The notes below the pieces were generated by a model, which did not search any database, was not told the origin of the DNA, and was given only the letters and a program-made list of their open reading frames with translations. Shown here in pieces: positions 16,497 through 25,045 of a DNA stretch of 57,303 bases. Position 1 is the first letter of the stretch; each line of letters begins with the position of its first letter. Origin of the DNA: Dactylosporangium sucinum (GTDB lineage: Bacteria; Actinomycetota; Actinomycetes; Mycobacteriales; Micromonosporaceae). A program made the position numbers and the translations under genes. The stretch lies in NCBI RefSeq assembly GCF_014647515.1, contig NZ_BMPI01000036.1, positions 55,948-113,250 of the forward strand, given 5' to 3'.

Positions 16497-19162
16497 GACC
16501 GCAGCCGCGGCGACAGGTCGAGGGCCGCGCGGACCGGGTCGCCGGCCCAGCGGCTGGGGAACGCGTCGTGCAGTGCCCAGCCGGCCCGGCGCAGGGCGCG
16601 TTGGCGGTCGAGGTGGGCCTCGTTGCCGTCGGGGTGGGGGCCGCAGATCAGCCCGACCCCGTCGGCGACGACGTCGACCTGCCAGCCGCCGACCGCGTAC
16701 CCGGTCCGCACGTCGTGACCGGCCGCCCTCAGCTCGGTGGCCAGGCGGCGCACGAACGGTACCGTTGCCGCATCCGGATCGTCGTGGGAGCTGCGGGGCC
16801 CCTCCGCGTGGGCCAGGTAGTCCCCGACCAGGCCGGTGCCCCCGGTCAGCGAGGTGACCACGACGAGCCGCTCCCGGGCCCGGGTCACCATGACGTTGAA
16901 CAGGTTGGGCTCGGCGGCGAAGCGGTGCCGGGCGGGGGAGTCGCCGTCGACGAGGCCGAGCGACACGACGACCGTGGCGGCCTCGCTGCCCTGGAACGCG
17001 TGGACGGTGCCGGTGCGCAGCCCGAGCCGCTCGATCTCCTCGACCGACAGGGTCTTGAGCAGCGCCGCCTCGATCGCGTCGGCCTGCGCGCGAAACGGCG
17101 TGACGACCCCGATGCCCGTGACGTCCGCCTTCGCGAACCGGCCGATCGCGGCCAGGACCGCGTCGACCTCGTCCCTGTTCACGCCGTCGGCGACCGTCGC
17201 GTCCGGGACGTGCACGACGTCGATGGCGTCGATGCGCTCGGTGCGCGGATGGCGGGTCATCAGGTGCAGCCGGCCCTGGTAGAAGCGGCGGGCGGAGAAG
17301 TCGATGAGGTGCGGGGCGCAGCGGTAGTGCTCGTCGAGCCAGGTGACGGGGGAGGCCCCGACCGCGACGTCGTACGCGCTGGAGCGCCGCACGTCCACCC
17401 GGTCCTCCAGGCCGTGCCGGGCCAGGGTCGCGGCCACGTCGATGTCGGCGACGAAGCTGACGAACCGCAGCTGGTTGGGGTCCCCGGCGACCAGGGCGCG
17501 GCGGGCGCGGGCCAGCACCGGGGCGGCCCGCAGCTGGTCGATGTGGGCGGCCTCGTCCAGGATGACCAGGTCGAACAGGCCGGGCGTCGGCGGCAGCAGA
17601 TCCTCGACGTCGGTGACGGTCCCGATCCACAGCGGCAGCGCCGCGACGAGCGCCGGGCCGTCGAGGGCCGCGAGGGCTTCGCGGCGCCCGTTGCGGCCCG
17701 TGCGGAGGGCGGTGGCGAGAGCGGCGGTACTGCGGCGGGCGTCGCCGCTCCAGCGCTTGCCACTGGTGGCGGCGTGGCGCATGGCGGTGCCGATGGCCTC
17801 GGCGAGCCTGCGGTCGGCGTCCTGGAGGGCGTCCCAGGCCGGTCCGAGGTCGGTGCCGCCGTTGACGGCGAGGGTGGCGGCGGCGCGGTCGGCTGCCCGT
17901 GCTTCGAGGAGCTGGGCGAGGCGGTCCTCGCTGACGCCGGTTCGTCGCTTGATGCGGTACTTGCGGAAGAATCGGATTTTTCGAGTCTTGTCCGGATCGA
18001 AGTCGTTGGCGAAGACCTTCGGGGCCTCGGCGCGGAGGCCGGCCAGCAGCGGCTCCCAGGTCCGCATGGTGGCGGCGGCCCGCTCCAGGTCGAGGGCGGC
18101 CGCGATGCCGTTGGCGATCGCGTCGACGGCCCGCTGCGCCGCCTCGACCGCGGCCTCGTCGGCGCGCAGCTGCTGGCCGGTGGCGCCCTGCGGCAGGCCG
18201 GCGGTGAGCGCGGCGAGGATCCGGCCGCGCCGCTCGGTGTTGCCGAAGAGGACGGGTTCGGGCCCCGGGTACCGCGCGAGCAGCTCGCCGAGCACCTCCG
18301 CCGCGTGCGCCGACTGGGTCGCCACCAGCACCGACCCACCCCGGTGCACGGTGTCGAGCGCGGCCGCCACGACGGCGTGGCTCTTGCCGTTGCCCGGCGG
18401 CCCGGACACGACCACGACCGGCTCGTGGCGGACCCGGCGCACGACCTCCCGCTGGGCGGCGTTGAGCGGCAGTGGCGACACGACCGGCTCGTCGTGCTCG
18501 CCGGCCGCGGTGTGCGCCCCGTACACGGCCGCGAGGGCCGTATGCTCCAGCCCGGCGCGGGTGGACCAGGCGCGCAGGGTGTCCCGCAGCCCGGCGGCGG
18601 ACACGTCCCGCGCCACGAAGAGCGCCGCGATCGCCTGCCCGACCAGCTCGTCCGTCGGCAGCGTCGCCAGCGGCGTGTCGTCGCCCGCGATCCGGTCGGG
18701 CGTGAATCCGGCCGCCCCGGCCGCGGTGGCGACCCACGCGGCGGTGCCGACGCCGCCGAGCCAGGCCGCGCTCCCGAGCCCCGGCGCTCCCTCGAGCGTG
18801 CGGGCCAGGTCGCGGTCGGTGACGAGCGGCGAGAGCTCGAGGTCACCGGCGGCGACGATCTTGTACCCGCGGCCGGTCCGCTCCAGCCGCACGGGCTCGG
18901 CCACGAGCGGCACGCGCAGCTTCTTCACGGTGCCGTCGACGTCGGCGACCCCGAGCAGCCAGGCCCAGCCGCGCCGCAGGATGCGCTCGTCGCGGTGCAG
19001 GGCGTCGAGCGCCGCGAGCCGGTCGGCGCTGCGGTTGCGCGGGGCCCGCTCGGGGTCGCGGAGAAAGAGGATGGGCTGATCCCCTTTGGCGACGTCGAGC
19101 GTCCGCTCCCGACCGGCCGGTGCGAGGTCGGCGAGGGCGGCTAGCACCTTGCTCGGTTCCAT
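16475..19162 (-). CDS. SF1 (UPF1/Dna2-like) helicase with C-terminal nuclease-like domain
   Basis: An 895-residue protein. The N-terminal ~230 residues form an accessory region. The helicase core has Walker A VVVVSGPPGNGKSHAVVAAA at about residues 250-269, motif II LVILDEAAH at about 540, motif III ALVAGDPNQLRF, motif V GTVHAFQGSEA and motif VI NVMVTRARERLVVV. The last ~90 residues (FVRRLATELRAAGHDVRTGY, WQVDVVADG, HLDRQRALRRAGWALHDAFP, SRW) follow the plan of the REase_MTES_1575/Vsr-like fold, but the expected E-x-D/K strand reads GLICGP, so the nuclease is probably inactive. Such proteins are thought to act in DNA repair or defence. It overlaps the CU044_5270 gene by 22 bases, convergent. 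Confidence 0.82.
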   Translation of the reverse strand: MEPSKVLAALADLAPAGRERTLDVAKGDQPILFLRDPERAPRNRSADRLAALDALHRDERILRRGWAWLLGVADVDGTVKKLRVPLVAEPVRLERTGRGYKIVAAGDLELSPLVTDRDLARTLEGAPGLGSAAWLGGVGTAAWVATAAGAAGFTPDRIAGDDTPLATLPTDELVGQAIAALFVARDVSAAGLRDTLRAWSTRAGLEHTALAAVYGAHTAAGEHDEPVVSPLPLNAAQREVVRRVRHEPVVVVSGPPGNGKSHAVVAAALDTVHRGGSVLVATQSAHAAEVLGELLARYPGPEPVLFGNTERRGRILAALTAGLPQGATGQQLRADEAAVEAAQRAVDAIANGIAAALDLERAAATMRTWEPLLAGLRAEAPKVFANDFDPDKTRKIRFFRKYRIKRRTGVSEDRLAQLLEARAADRAAATLAVNGGTDLGPAWDALQDADRRLAEAIGTAMRHAATSGKRWSGDARRSTAALATALRTGRNGRREALAALDGPALVAALPLWIGTVTDVEDLLPPTPGLFDLVILDEAAHIDQLRAAPVLARARRALVAGDPNQLRFVSFVADIDVAATLARHGLEDRVDVRRSSAYDVAVGASPVTWLDEHYRCAPHLIDFSARRFYQGRLHLMTRHPRTERIDAIDVVHVPDATVADGVNRDEVDAVLAAIGRFAKADVTGIGVVTPFRAQADAIEAALLKTLSVEEIERLGLRTGTVHAFQGSEAATVVVSLGLVDGDSPARHRFAAEPNLFNVMVTRARERLVVVTSLTGGTGLVGDYLAHAEGPRSSHDDPDAATVPFVRRLATELRAAGHDVRTGYAVGGWQVDVVADGVGLICGPHPDGNEAHLDRQRALRRAGWALHDAFPSRWAGDPVRAALDLSPRLRSQPMVSR

Positions 19163-19284
19163 AGACGGCCGATTCTGTCACCGCGGGGCACGGCGCCGCC
19201 GCCCGCACCGCCCGCTCCGGTCGCACCCTGCTCCGGTCACGCCTCGATCGCTCCCGCGCCTGTCGGAGCCCGGCCCCTTAAGCC

Positions 19285-19350
19285 ACAGACGTTGGTCGAT
19301 CTACCCTCAAGTTGATCTCCGATTGTGAGGGTAGATCGACCAACGTCTGT
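19285..19350. repeat. Long intergenic hairpin, family A copy 2 (25-bp stem)
   Basis: Bases 19285-19309 pair perfectly with 19326-19350 around a 16-base loop. The arm contains GACGTTGGTCGATCTACC, identical in the copy at 40629-40696. This copy lies between the divergent helicase and transporter genes, where a terminator is not expected. It opens a gene-free stretch, 19163-20490, that holds this hairpin, two tandem-repeat blocks, a second hairpin and the transporter promoter. Apparent ORFs there are translations of repeats. Confidence 0.8.
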
Positions 19351-19420
19351 TCGATCCACCCCGCCTGCCACCCCCGCCCTGCCCTGCCCCACCCGGCTGC
19401 GACTTCGCCTGCCGCGACTC

Positions 19421-19616
19421 CGGCGATTCCCGTTCCGACGGTTCCCGTTCCCCGTTCCGACGGTTGCCCACTCCGGCCGTTCCCGTTCCCGTTCCCGTTC
19501 CCGTTCCCGTTCCGGTTCCCGTTCCGGTTCCCGTTCCGGTTCCCGTTCCGACGGTTGCCCGTTCCGACGGTTGCCCGTTCCGGCCGTTTCCGTTCCCGTT
19601 CCGGCCGTTCCCGGCG
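19421..19616. repeat. Tandem repeat block of CCCGTT/CCGGTT hexamers
   Basis: The stretch is built from 6-base units CCCGTT and CCGGTT with longer interleaved units such as CCGACGGTTGCCCGTT. At least five CCCGTT units in a row are seen at about 19481-19512, then alternating units to about 19550. The copies are nearly exact, which suggests recent slippage. No gene is supported. Confidence 0.75.
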
Positions 19617-19646
19617 ACCCCGCCCGCCGCGTAGTGGCCGGACTCC

Positions 19647-19706
19647 GGAGTTGACCGTGGAACTTTTGTGGTCGCCAGGGCTGCCAAAGGTTCCACGGTC
19701 AACTCC
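19647..19706. repeat. Long intergenic hairpin with 17-bp perfect stem
   Basis: GGAGTTGACCGTGGAAC (19647-19663) pairs perfectly with 19690-19706, and the stem extends inward by five more pairs with one G-U. The loop region holds TGGTCGCCAGGGCTGCCAAA, which closely matches the loop of the hairpin at 40415-40468 although the arms differ. It lies in the divergent helicase/transporter gap. Confidence 0.7.
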
Positions 19707-19769
19707 CGGCACGGGTCGGCCGCCAGGGCCGCGCCGCGATCTGCCGCCCTGCCATCCGCCGCGGCCGAG

Positions 19770-20040
19770 AGTGGAGTTGTCCGGCAGTGGGCGTGCCCGA
19801 GAGTGGGCGCGGCCGGGAGTGGACGCGCCCGGCAGTGGGCGTGTCCGGCGGTGGGCGTGCCCGAGCGCGGATGCGGCCGGGCGTGGACGCGGCCGGCAGT
19901 GGGGGCGGCCGGCGGTGGGCGTGTCCGGCGGTGGGCGTGTCCGGCGGTGGGCGTGCCCGGCGGTGGGCGTGCCCGAGCGCGGATGCGGCCGGGAGTGGAC
20001 GCGCGCCCGGCAGTGGGCGTGCCCGACAGCGGGCGCGGCC
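19770..20040. repeat. Minisatellite-like block with 16-18 base units
   Basis: Imperfect tandem units of the form GTGTCCGGCGGTGGGC (16 bases) alternate with 18-base variants ending in GAGCGCGGATGC. Three consecutive 16-base units are nearly identical at about 19921-19968. Open frames through it on both strands are periodic and have no ribosome-binding site, so I do not call a gene. Confidence 0.7.
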
Positions 20041-20397
20041 GACGTGTCCGTCGCGCCCGGCGGGTCGCCGCGCCCGCCAGCCGTGCAGCGCCACCCGTCA
20101 CACCGACACCCTCCGTCGCACGGCCACCACAACCCGTCGCCTCCACCCGGCCGCCACCGGTCGTAACGGTGGGTGGCCAACTGCCGCCAGGCGGCCCGCA
20201 GCCGCGGAGGTGCCGGGCGGTCGAGGGCGATCATGGACGTTCCGGTGACCCCGGCCAGGGGTTTTCCTCCGGATCATGGAGGGAGCCCGGGACCTCGGGA
20301 GTCGGCTTCGGCGGCGGGAGCGAGTTTGACGGTTCTGTTACGTGCAGGGGCCTCGAGTGTCCTTGACACGCCCGGCAGCCGTGGCCAAGATGTAAAA

Positions 20398-20411
20398 ACC
20401 AAGCGCTTGTT
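20398..20411 (+). promoter_or_regulatory. KstR2-type operator upstream of the ABC transporter operon
   Basis: ACCAAGCGCTTGTT matches the published KstR2 consensus AnCAAGnnCTTGnT at all fixed positions. A -10-like TAGGTT follows directly at 20411-20416, about 75 bases before the start of the solute-binding protein gene. The site therefore overlaps the promoter core and should repress it. It is the first of six such boxes in the window and the one that ties the transporter to the HIP genes. Confidence 0.85.
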
Positions 20412-20490
20412 AGGTTTTGAACATCCCGGCGGCTCGGCCGCGATCTGCCTGAAGGTTGACGTTTCGTAACATTCCGTGACAGGGGTACAC

Positions 20491-21708
20491 ATGGGCGTTT
20501 TATCGACGAGTCGCATCGTCGGCTGCCTCGCACTGGCCGCGCTCGCGATCAGCGCATGTGGCAATAAGGCGGACGACCAGAAGCCGACCAACGGCACCGC
20601 AACCGGCGCGCCGATCATTATCGGACTGGACGAGGACAGCACCGGCTCCGGAGCTTCGTACTCCACCATCGCCGGCAAGACCATCCGCCTCGCCGTGCAG
20701 GACATCAACGACAAGGGCGGCGTCATGGGCCGGCCGCTCAAGCTCGTCGTCGAGAACGACGAGTCCGACCCGACCAAGGTCCCGGCCGTGCTCCAGAAGC
20801 TCGCCGGCCAGGGCGCCAAGGTCCTGCTGCTGCAGAGTGGCAGCGCCGCCATTCTGCAGGCCAAGGCCACGCTGACCCAGCTCGGGCTGCCGGCGATCGC
20901 CCCCACCGGCGTGACCGCCACCCTCGTGGCGCCGCCCGACCACGAACTCATCTACATGCTCGCCAACACGACGACCGACTGGGCCGAGGTGTACTGCGGC
21001 GCCTTCAAGGCCGCCAACATCACCAAGCTCGGCGTCCTCACCGACGACACGACCACGATCGCCGCGCTGGACAAGGCGCTGTTCGCCGCCATGAACTGCG
21101 TGGAGATCGTCGCCACCGAGAAGGGCGCGGGCAACGCCAGCGACCTGTCCGCGCAGGTCGCCCGCCTCAAGAATGCCAAGCCCGACGCGGTCCTGGTGAC
21201 GAGCGTCGGCGGCGCGTTCGAGGTGCTGGCGCAGAACACGCTCGGGGCGCAGATGGCCGGCACCAAGCGGTTCTCGCTCGCCTCCATCGGCAACCAGCCC
21301 TCCAGCTGGAAGCTCGCCGCCCCCGGCGCGCTCGAAGGCCTGATCTTCATGGGCTCGATCAACACCGAGAACCCGCGCACGCAGGAGCTGGTCAAGCTGC
21401 TGCAGGCCAAGAACGGCAAGGACTACGACATCACCGCCTACGACGCGCAGGCGTGGGACGCGGTGCACCTGCTCAAGCAGGCCATCGAGAAGGCCGGCGG
21501 CCCCGACGACCCGAAGAAGCTCAACGAGGCCATCCAGAGCATCAAGAGCTACCCGGCCACGTTTGGCCAGGCGAACTTCACGCTCAGCTTCAGCGCCGAC
21601 AAGCACCTCGGCGCGGACGGCCCCTGCGGCCTGTCGCTCGTCGAGTTCGGCAAGGACAACAAGCCGAAGGGCCCCTGGGCCACCTTCCAGCCGCCCTGCA
21701 AGAAGTAG
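20491..21708 (+). CDS. ABC transporter solute-binding lipoprotein, branched-chain-amino-acid type (LivK-like)
   Basis: A 405-residue binding protein starting at the ATG after AGGGG. The signal peptide ends in a lipobox (LALAALAISAC), so it should be a lipoprotein facing outwards. The periplasmic-binding type I fold is shown by IIIGLDEDSTGSGASYSTIA, KTIRLAVQDINDKGGVMGRP, GRPLKLVVENDESDPTK and VLLLQSGSAAILQAKATLTQ. The family binds amino acids, amides and, in many actinobacteria, aromatic or steroid acids. It heads a five-gene operon with two permeases and two ATPases behind a KstR2-type box. I infer import of a steroid-derived acid; the substrate is not shown by the sequence. Confidence 0.88.
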   Translation: MGVLSTSRIVGCLALAALAISACGNKADDQKPTNGTATGAPIIIGLDEDSTGSGASYSTIAGKTIRLAVQDINDKGGVMGRPLKLVVENDESDPTKVPAVLQKLAGQGAKVLLLQSGSAAILQAKATLTQLGLPAIAPTGVTATLVAPPDHELIYMLANTTTDWAEVYCGAFKAANITKLGVLTDDTTTIAALDKALFAAMNCVEIVATEKGAGNASDLSAQVARLKNAKPDAVLVTSVGGAFEVLAQNTLGAQMAGTKRFSLASIGNQPSSWKLAAPGALEGLIFMGSINTENPRTQELVKLLQAKNGKDYDITAYDAQAWDAVHLLKQAIEKAGGPDDPKKLNEAIQSIKSYPATFGQANFTLSFSADKHLGADGPCGLSLVEFGKDNKPKGPWATFQPPCKK

Positions 21709-21720
21709 GAGTACCTCAGA

Positions 21721-22596
21721 ATGGGCCAGTTGCAGCTGTGGTTGTCCGCACTCGAGATGGGGTGTTTCTTCGGCCTGCTCGCGCTGGCCTATTACCTGGT
21801 CCTCGTCGGCGCCGGCTTCTTCAACTTCGCGATCGGCCCGTACGCCATGGTCGGCGGCCTGTGCACGTCATACCTTGTGCTCTACGAGGACATGAACGTC
21901 TGGGCCGCCGCCGCGGTGGCGATCGTCGCGGCGGCCGGCCTGGCGGTCGTCACGGAGTTGGCGGTCGTCCGGCCGGTGCAGCGCCGCTCCGGCGGCGGTG
22001 AACTGCCGGCGCTGGTGGCGGTCGCGGCCGTCCTGTTCACCATCCAGCAGCTCGGCGGGTACCTCTTCGGCTACACCACCCTGCCGGGCCAGAACCTGCT
22101 CACGTTCGACCCGGTGCCGGTCGGCGACATCGTCGTCCAGCCGGCCACGGTCCTGCTGCTCGGCTTCACCGTCGTCGCGTTCGCCGGGCTGGCGGCCTGG
22201 ATCCGGTTCACCCGGACCGGCCGCCTCCTGCGGGCCGTCGGCGACAGCACCCACGCCGCCGGGCTGCTCGGCCTGCCGGTCAACCGGGTGCGGCTCATCG
22301 CCTTCATCGTGTCCGGGCTGCTGGCCGGGATCACCGGCCTGCTGTTCGCGCCGAAGGCCGGGGTGAGCTCCCTGTCGGGGCTCAGCTGGGCGCTGTCGGG
22401 CTTCCTGGCGATGGTCGTCGGCGGTACCGGATCGGTCTGGGCCCCGCTCGTCGGCGGGCTCCTGCTCGGGGCGGTCGAGGTGTTCGTGCCGTACTACTTC
22501 GGCGGCCAGTCCCACGTGTACGGGCTGCTCTTCGTGGCCCTGATCTTCTTCGCCTTCAAGCCGAGCGGTCTCTTCGTCAGGAGGGTCAGGGCATGA
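21721..22596 (+). CDS. ABC transporter permease, LivH-like
   Basis: A 291-residue integral membrane protein with about eight helices. The LivH-type signature region GDSTHAAGLLGLPVNRVRLI (cytoplasmic loop that contacts the ATPase) is at about residues 175-194, followed by AFIVSGLLAGITGLLFAPKA. It should form the membrane channel with the next gene product. A GGAG lies 9 bases upstream of the ATG. The stop overlaps the start of the next gene (ATGA), so the operon is coupled. Confidence 0.88.
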   Translation: MGQLQLWLSALEMGCFFGLLALAYYLVLVGAGFFNFAIGPYAMVGGLCTSYLVLYEDMNVWAAAAVAIVAAAGLAVVTELAVVRPVQRRSGGGELPALVAVAAVLFTIQQLGGYLFGYTTLPGQNLLTFDPVPVGDIVVQPATVLLLGFTVVAFAGLAAWIRFTRTGRLLRAVGDSTHAAGLLGLPVNRVRLIAFIVSGLLAGITGLLFAPKAGVSSLSGLSWALSGFLAMVVGGTGSVWAPLVGGLLLGAVEVFVPYYFGGQSHVYGLLFVALIFFAFKPSGLFVRRVRA

Positions 22597-23543
22597 ACCG
22601 GATACGAGGCTCCCTGGGCCTCCTGCTCGGCGTCGTGGGCGGTGCGCTGCTGCTGACCTGGGTCGGCGCGGACGGGTACAAGCAGACCCTGGTCACCACG
22701 ACGGCGACCTACGCGCTCGTCGCGCTGGGCATGTACGTGCCGTACCTCATGGCGGGCTCGCTGTCGATGGCCTACGGCGCCTACGCGGGCATCGGCGGCT
22801 ACGCCGTCGGGCTCATCTCGGCCAAGACCGGGCTGCCGCTCGTCGCCGCCTGGATCGTCGGGCCGATCGTCGCGGCCGTGGTCGCGGTGCTGCTCGGCCT
22901 GGCGACCCGGCGGCTGTCCGGGTTCTTCCTGGCCGCGGTGACGCTGCTGTTCGGCATGGCGTTCACGGCGCTGCTCGTCGACGCCGAGTCGCTGTCCGGC
23001 GGCTCCGGCGGCCTCGGCTCGCTGCGCAAGCTCAACATCTTCGGCTGGCAGCCGTCGCACTACCAGGTCGTCGTCGGCTCGGTCGTCGTCGTCTGCGTCA
23101 TCGCGTTCCTGCTCGACCGGCTGCGCATGTCGCCGTGGGGCATCATCGTGCGGACCATGCGCGACGCGCCCCGCGCCGTCGAGGCGGCCGGGGTCCGGGT
23201 GCCGGTGATGAACCTCGTCGCCCTCGCCGTCGGCGCGGCCATCGCGGCCGTCGGCGGCGGGCTGTTCACCTACTCGGCGGGCAGCGTCACCCCCGACACC
23301 TTCACGCTCAACCTGGTCTTCCTGGCCATCTTCATGCCGCTCATCGGCGGCTCGGCCACGCCCTGGGGCGCGGTGCTCGGCGCGGTCATCGCCGTGCAGC
23401 TCACCCTGAACTTCCCGGCGGTCGAAACCAGTGGCACGCTGATCCTCGCGCTCGGCGTGCTGGTCATCCTGCTGGTCGCGCCGCAGGGCGTGATCGGTTA
23501 CGCGAGCAGGCTCGTGCGACTCGTAGGGGGACGACGTGGCTGA
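22593..23543 (+). CDS. ABC transporter permease, LivM-like
   Basis: A 316-residue integral membrane protein. LivM features include VPYLMAGSLSMAYGAYAGIG near residue 50 and the coupling loop GIIVRTMRDAPRAVEAAGVR followed by VPVMNLVALAVGAAIAAVGG. About eight to ten helices are predicted. It overlaps livH by four bases and the ATPase gene by eight, which supports one transcript. It is the second half of the membrane channel of the putative KstR2-controlled importer. Confidence 0.88.
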   Translation: MNRIRGSLGLLLGVVGGALLLTWVGADGYKQTLVTTTATYALVALGMYVPYLMAGSLSMAYGAYAGIGGYAVGLISAKTGLPLVAAWIVGPIVAAVVAVLLGLATRRLSGFFLAAVTLLFGMAFTALLVDAESLSGGSGGLGSLRKLNIFGWQPSHYQVVVGSVVVVCVIAFLLDRLRMSPWGIIVRTMRDAPRAVEAAGVRVPVMNLVALAVGAAIAAVGGGLFTYSAGSVTPDTFTLNLVFLAIFMPLIGGSATPWGAVLGAVIAVQLTLNFPAVETSGTLILALGVLVILLVAPQGVIGYASRLVRLVGGRRG

Positions 23544-24339
23544 GACACTGCTGCTCGGATCCGGGCTCACCAAGCGGTACGGCGGGGTCACCGCCCTGCA
23601 GGACGTCTCGTTCACGCTGGAGGCCGGCGAGATCCTCGGCCTCGTCGGGCCGAACGGCGCCGGCAAGACGACCCTGGTCGACCTCATCTCCGGGGCGCAG
23701 CCGGCCACCGAGGGCAGCCTGACCCTGCGCGGGCAGCGCCTCGCCGGACCGGCCGCCAAGCGGGCGAAGGCGGGCCTGGCCCGCACGTTCCAGTACCCGC
23801 AGCTGGCCCTGGAGCTCACCGTCGCCGAGAACCTGCTGCTCGGCCGGATCGCCAAGCGCCACGGCACGATCTGGCAGATGGTCTCCGGCGCGTTCCGCGG
23901 CGCGCTGCGCCCGGCCACCGCCGCCGACGCCGAAGCGGTCCGGCAGCTCGCCGGCGAGCTCGGCATCGACCGGCTCGACCGGCCGGCCGGCGACCTGTCC
24001 CTCGGCGAGCAGCGCCTCGTCGAGGTGGGCCGCGCGCTCGGGCAGGACCCGCTGGTGCTGCTGCTCGACGAGCCGTTCGCCGGCTCCGACGCCGCGGGCG
24101 TGGCCGGCATCTCCGAGGTGGTCCGCACCGTCCAGCGGCGCGGCCACGCGGTCATCCTGGTCGACCACAACGTCGACCTGGTGGCGGGGCTGGTCGACCG
24201 GATCCTGCTGCTCGACCGCGGCCGGGCCGTGTTCGACGGCAACCCCCGGGAGTGCCTCGACAGCCCGCAGATGCAGCAGGTGTACTTCGGGGTCACGGCC
24301 ACCGACGAAGATGCGGAGGACGTCGAGCATGTCTCATGA
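23536..24339 (+). CDS. ABC transporter ATP-binding protein, LivG-like
   Basis: A 267-residue ATPase starting at GTG. Walker A GPNGAGKTT is near residue 40, the signature LSLGEQR near 155, Walker B VLLLDEPFAG near 175 and the switch histidine in VILVDHNVDLVAG near 212. The ~30-residue insertion between Walker A and the signature (RIAKRHGTIWQMVSGAFRGA) is typical of LivG. All catalytic motifs are intact, so this subunit can probably hydrolyse ATP. Confidence 0.9.
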   Translation: MAETLLLGSGLTKRYGGVTALQDVSFTLEAGEILGLVGPNGAGKTTLVDLISGAQPATEGSLTLRGQRLAGPAAKRAKAGLARTFQYPQLALELTVAENLLLGRIAKRHGTIWQMVSGAFRGALRPATAADAEAVRQLAGELGIDRLDRPAGDLSLGEQRLVEVGRALGQDPLVLLLDEPFAGSDAAGVAGISEVVRTVQRRGHAVILVDHNVDLVAGLVDRILLLDRGRAVFDGNPRECLDSPQMQQVYFGVTATDEDAEDVEHVS

Positions 24340-25045
24340 GCTGCGCCTCGAGGGGCTGCGCGTGCGCTACGGCCACGCCAGCGCCGTCACCGGCCTCGAC
24401 CTCGTCGCCCCCGGCGGCGTGGTGACCGCCCTGGTCGGCCCGAACGGCGCCGGCAAGAGCAGCGCCCTGCTGGCCGCCTACGGCTCGGTGCCGTCGACCG
24501 GCCGCGTCCTGCTCGACGGCGAGGACGTCAGCCGGCTCAAGCCGGCCGCGCGGGCCAGGGCCGGGATCGCTGTGGTGCCACAGGGAAGGCAGCTCTTCCC
24601 GAAGCTCAACGTGGCCGACAACCTGCAGGTCATGGCGGAGCTGCTCCGGCTGCCGCGGTCCGCCGTCGACACCGCGATCGACCGCTTCCCGATCCTGCGC
24701 ACCAGGCTCAAGAGCCTCGTCGGCGTCCTCTCCGGCGGCGAGCAGCAGATGCTCGTCGTCTCCCGCGCCCTCATGGGCTCCCCACGGGTGCTGCTGCTGG
24801 ACGAGATGATGACCGGCCTGGCCCCGCTCGTGGTCCAGGAGCTGCTGCGCACCGTGACCGGCCTGGCCAAGGAGGGCGTCGCGGTCCTCATGGCCGAGCC
24901 GGCCCTCGGCGCGGTCCGCGGCGGGATCAGCCGCGGCTACGTCCTGGTCCGCGGCGAGGTGGTCGCCCAGACCGAGGACGGCGGCCGCGCCCTGGACGAC
25001 CTCTACCAGGGCAAGATGGGCGTGCTCAAGACCGCGGCCCACTGA
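24329..25045 (+). CDS. ABC transporter ATP-binding protein, LivF-like
   Basis: A 238-residue ATPase that begins inside the end of the livG-like gene. Walker A GPNGAGKSS, PQGRQLFPKLNVADNLQ, signature LSGGEQQ and Walker B VLLLDEMMTG are present. The switch region reads AVLMAEPALGAVRGGISRGY, where other LivF proteins have VEQN; the polar Gln/His is replaced by Pro, so this ATP site may be weak. The ATG at 24329 has GGAGG upstream. It is the last gene of the transporter operon, and its end overlaps the antisense fragment at 25026. Confidence 0.88.
   Translation: MSHELRLEGLRVRYGHASAVTGLDLVAPGGVVTALVGPNGAGKSSALLAAYGSVPSTGRVLLDGEDVSRLKPAARARAGIAVVPQGRQLFPKLNVADNLQVMAELLRLPRSAVDTAIDRFPILRTRLKSLVGVLSGGEQQMLVVSRALMGSPRVLLLDEMMTGLAPLVVQELLRTVTGLAKEGVAVLMAEPALGAVRGGISRGYVLVRGEVVAQTEDGGRALDDLYQGKMGVLKTAAH

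Noticed and set aside
15084..18737. Very long open frame of over 1200 codons on the minus strand across the sigma, CU044_5270 and helicase genes
   Set aside because: It is an Arg/Gly/Pro-rich shadow of three well-supported genes, created by high GC in third positions.
19278..20234. Open frames of ~280-320 codons on both strands in the repeat region
   Set aside because: The translations are periodic products of tandem repeats with no ribosome-binding site or domain.
20491..25045. Ordinary branched-chain amino acid transporter
   Set aside because: Not excluded by protein sequence, but the exact KstR2 box overlapping the promoter makes a steroid-acid role more likely.
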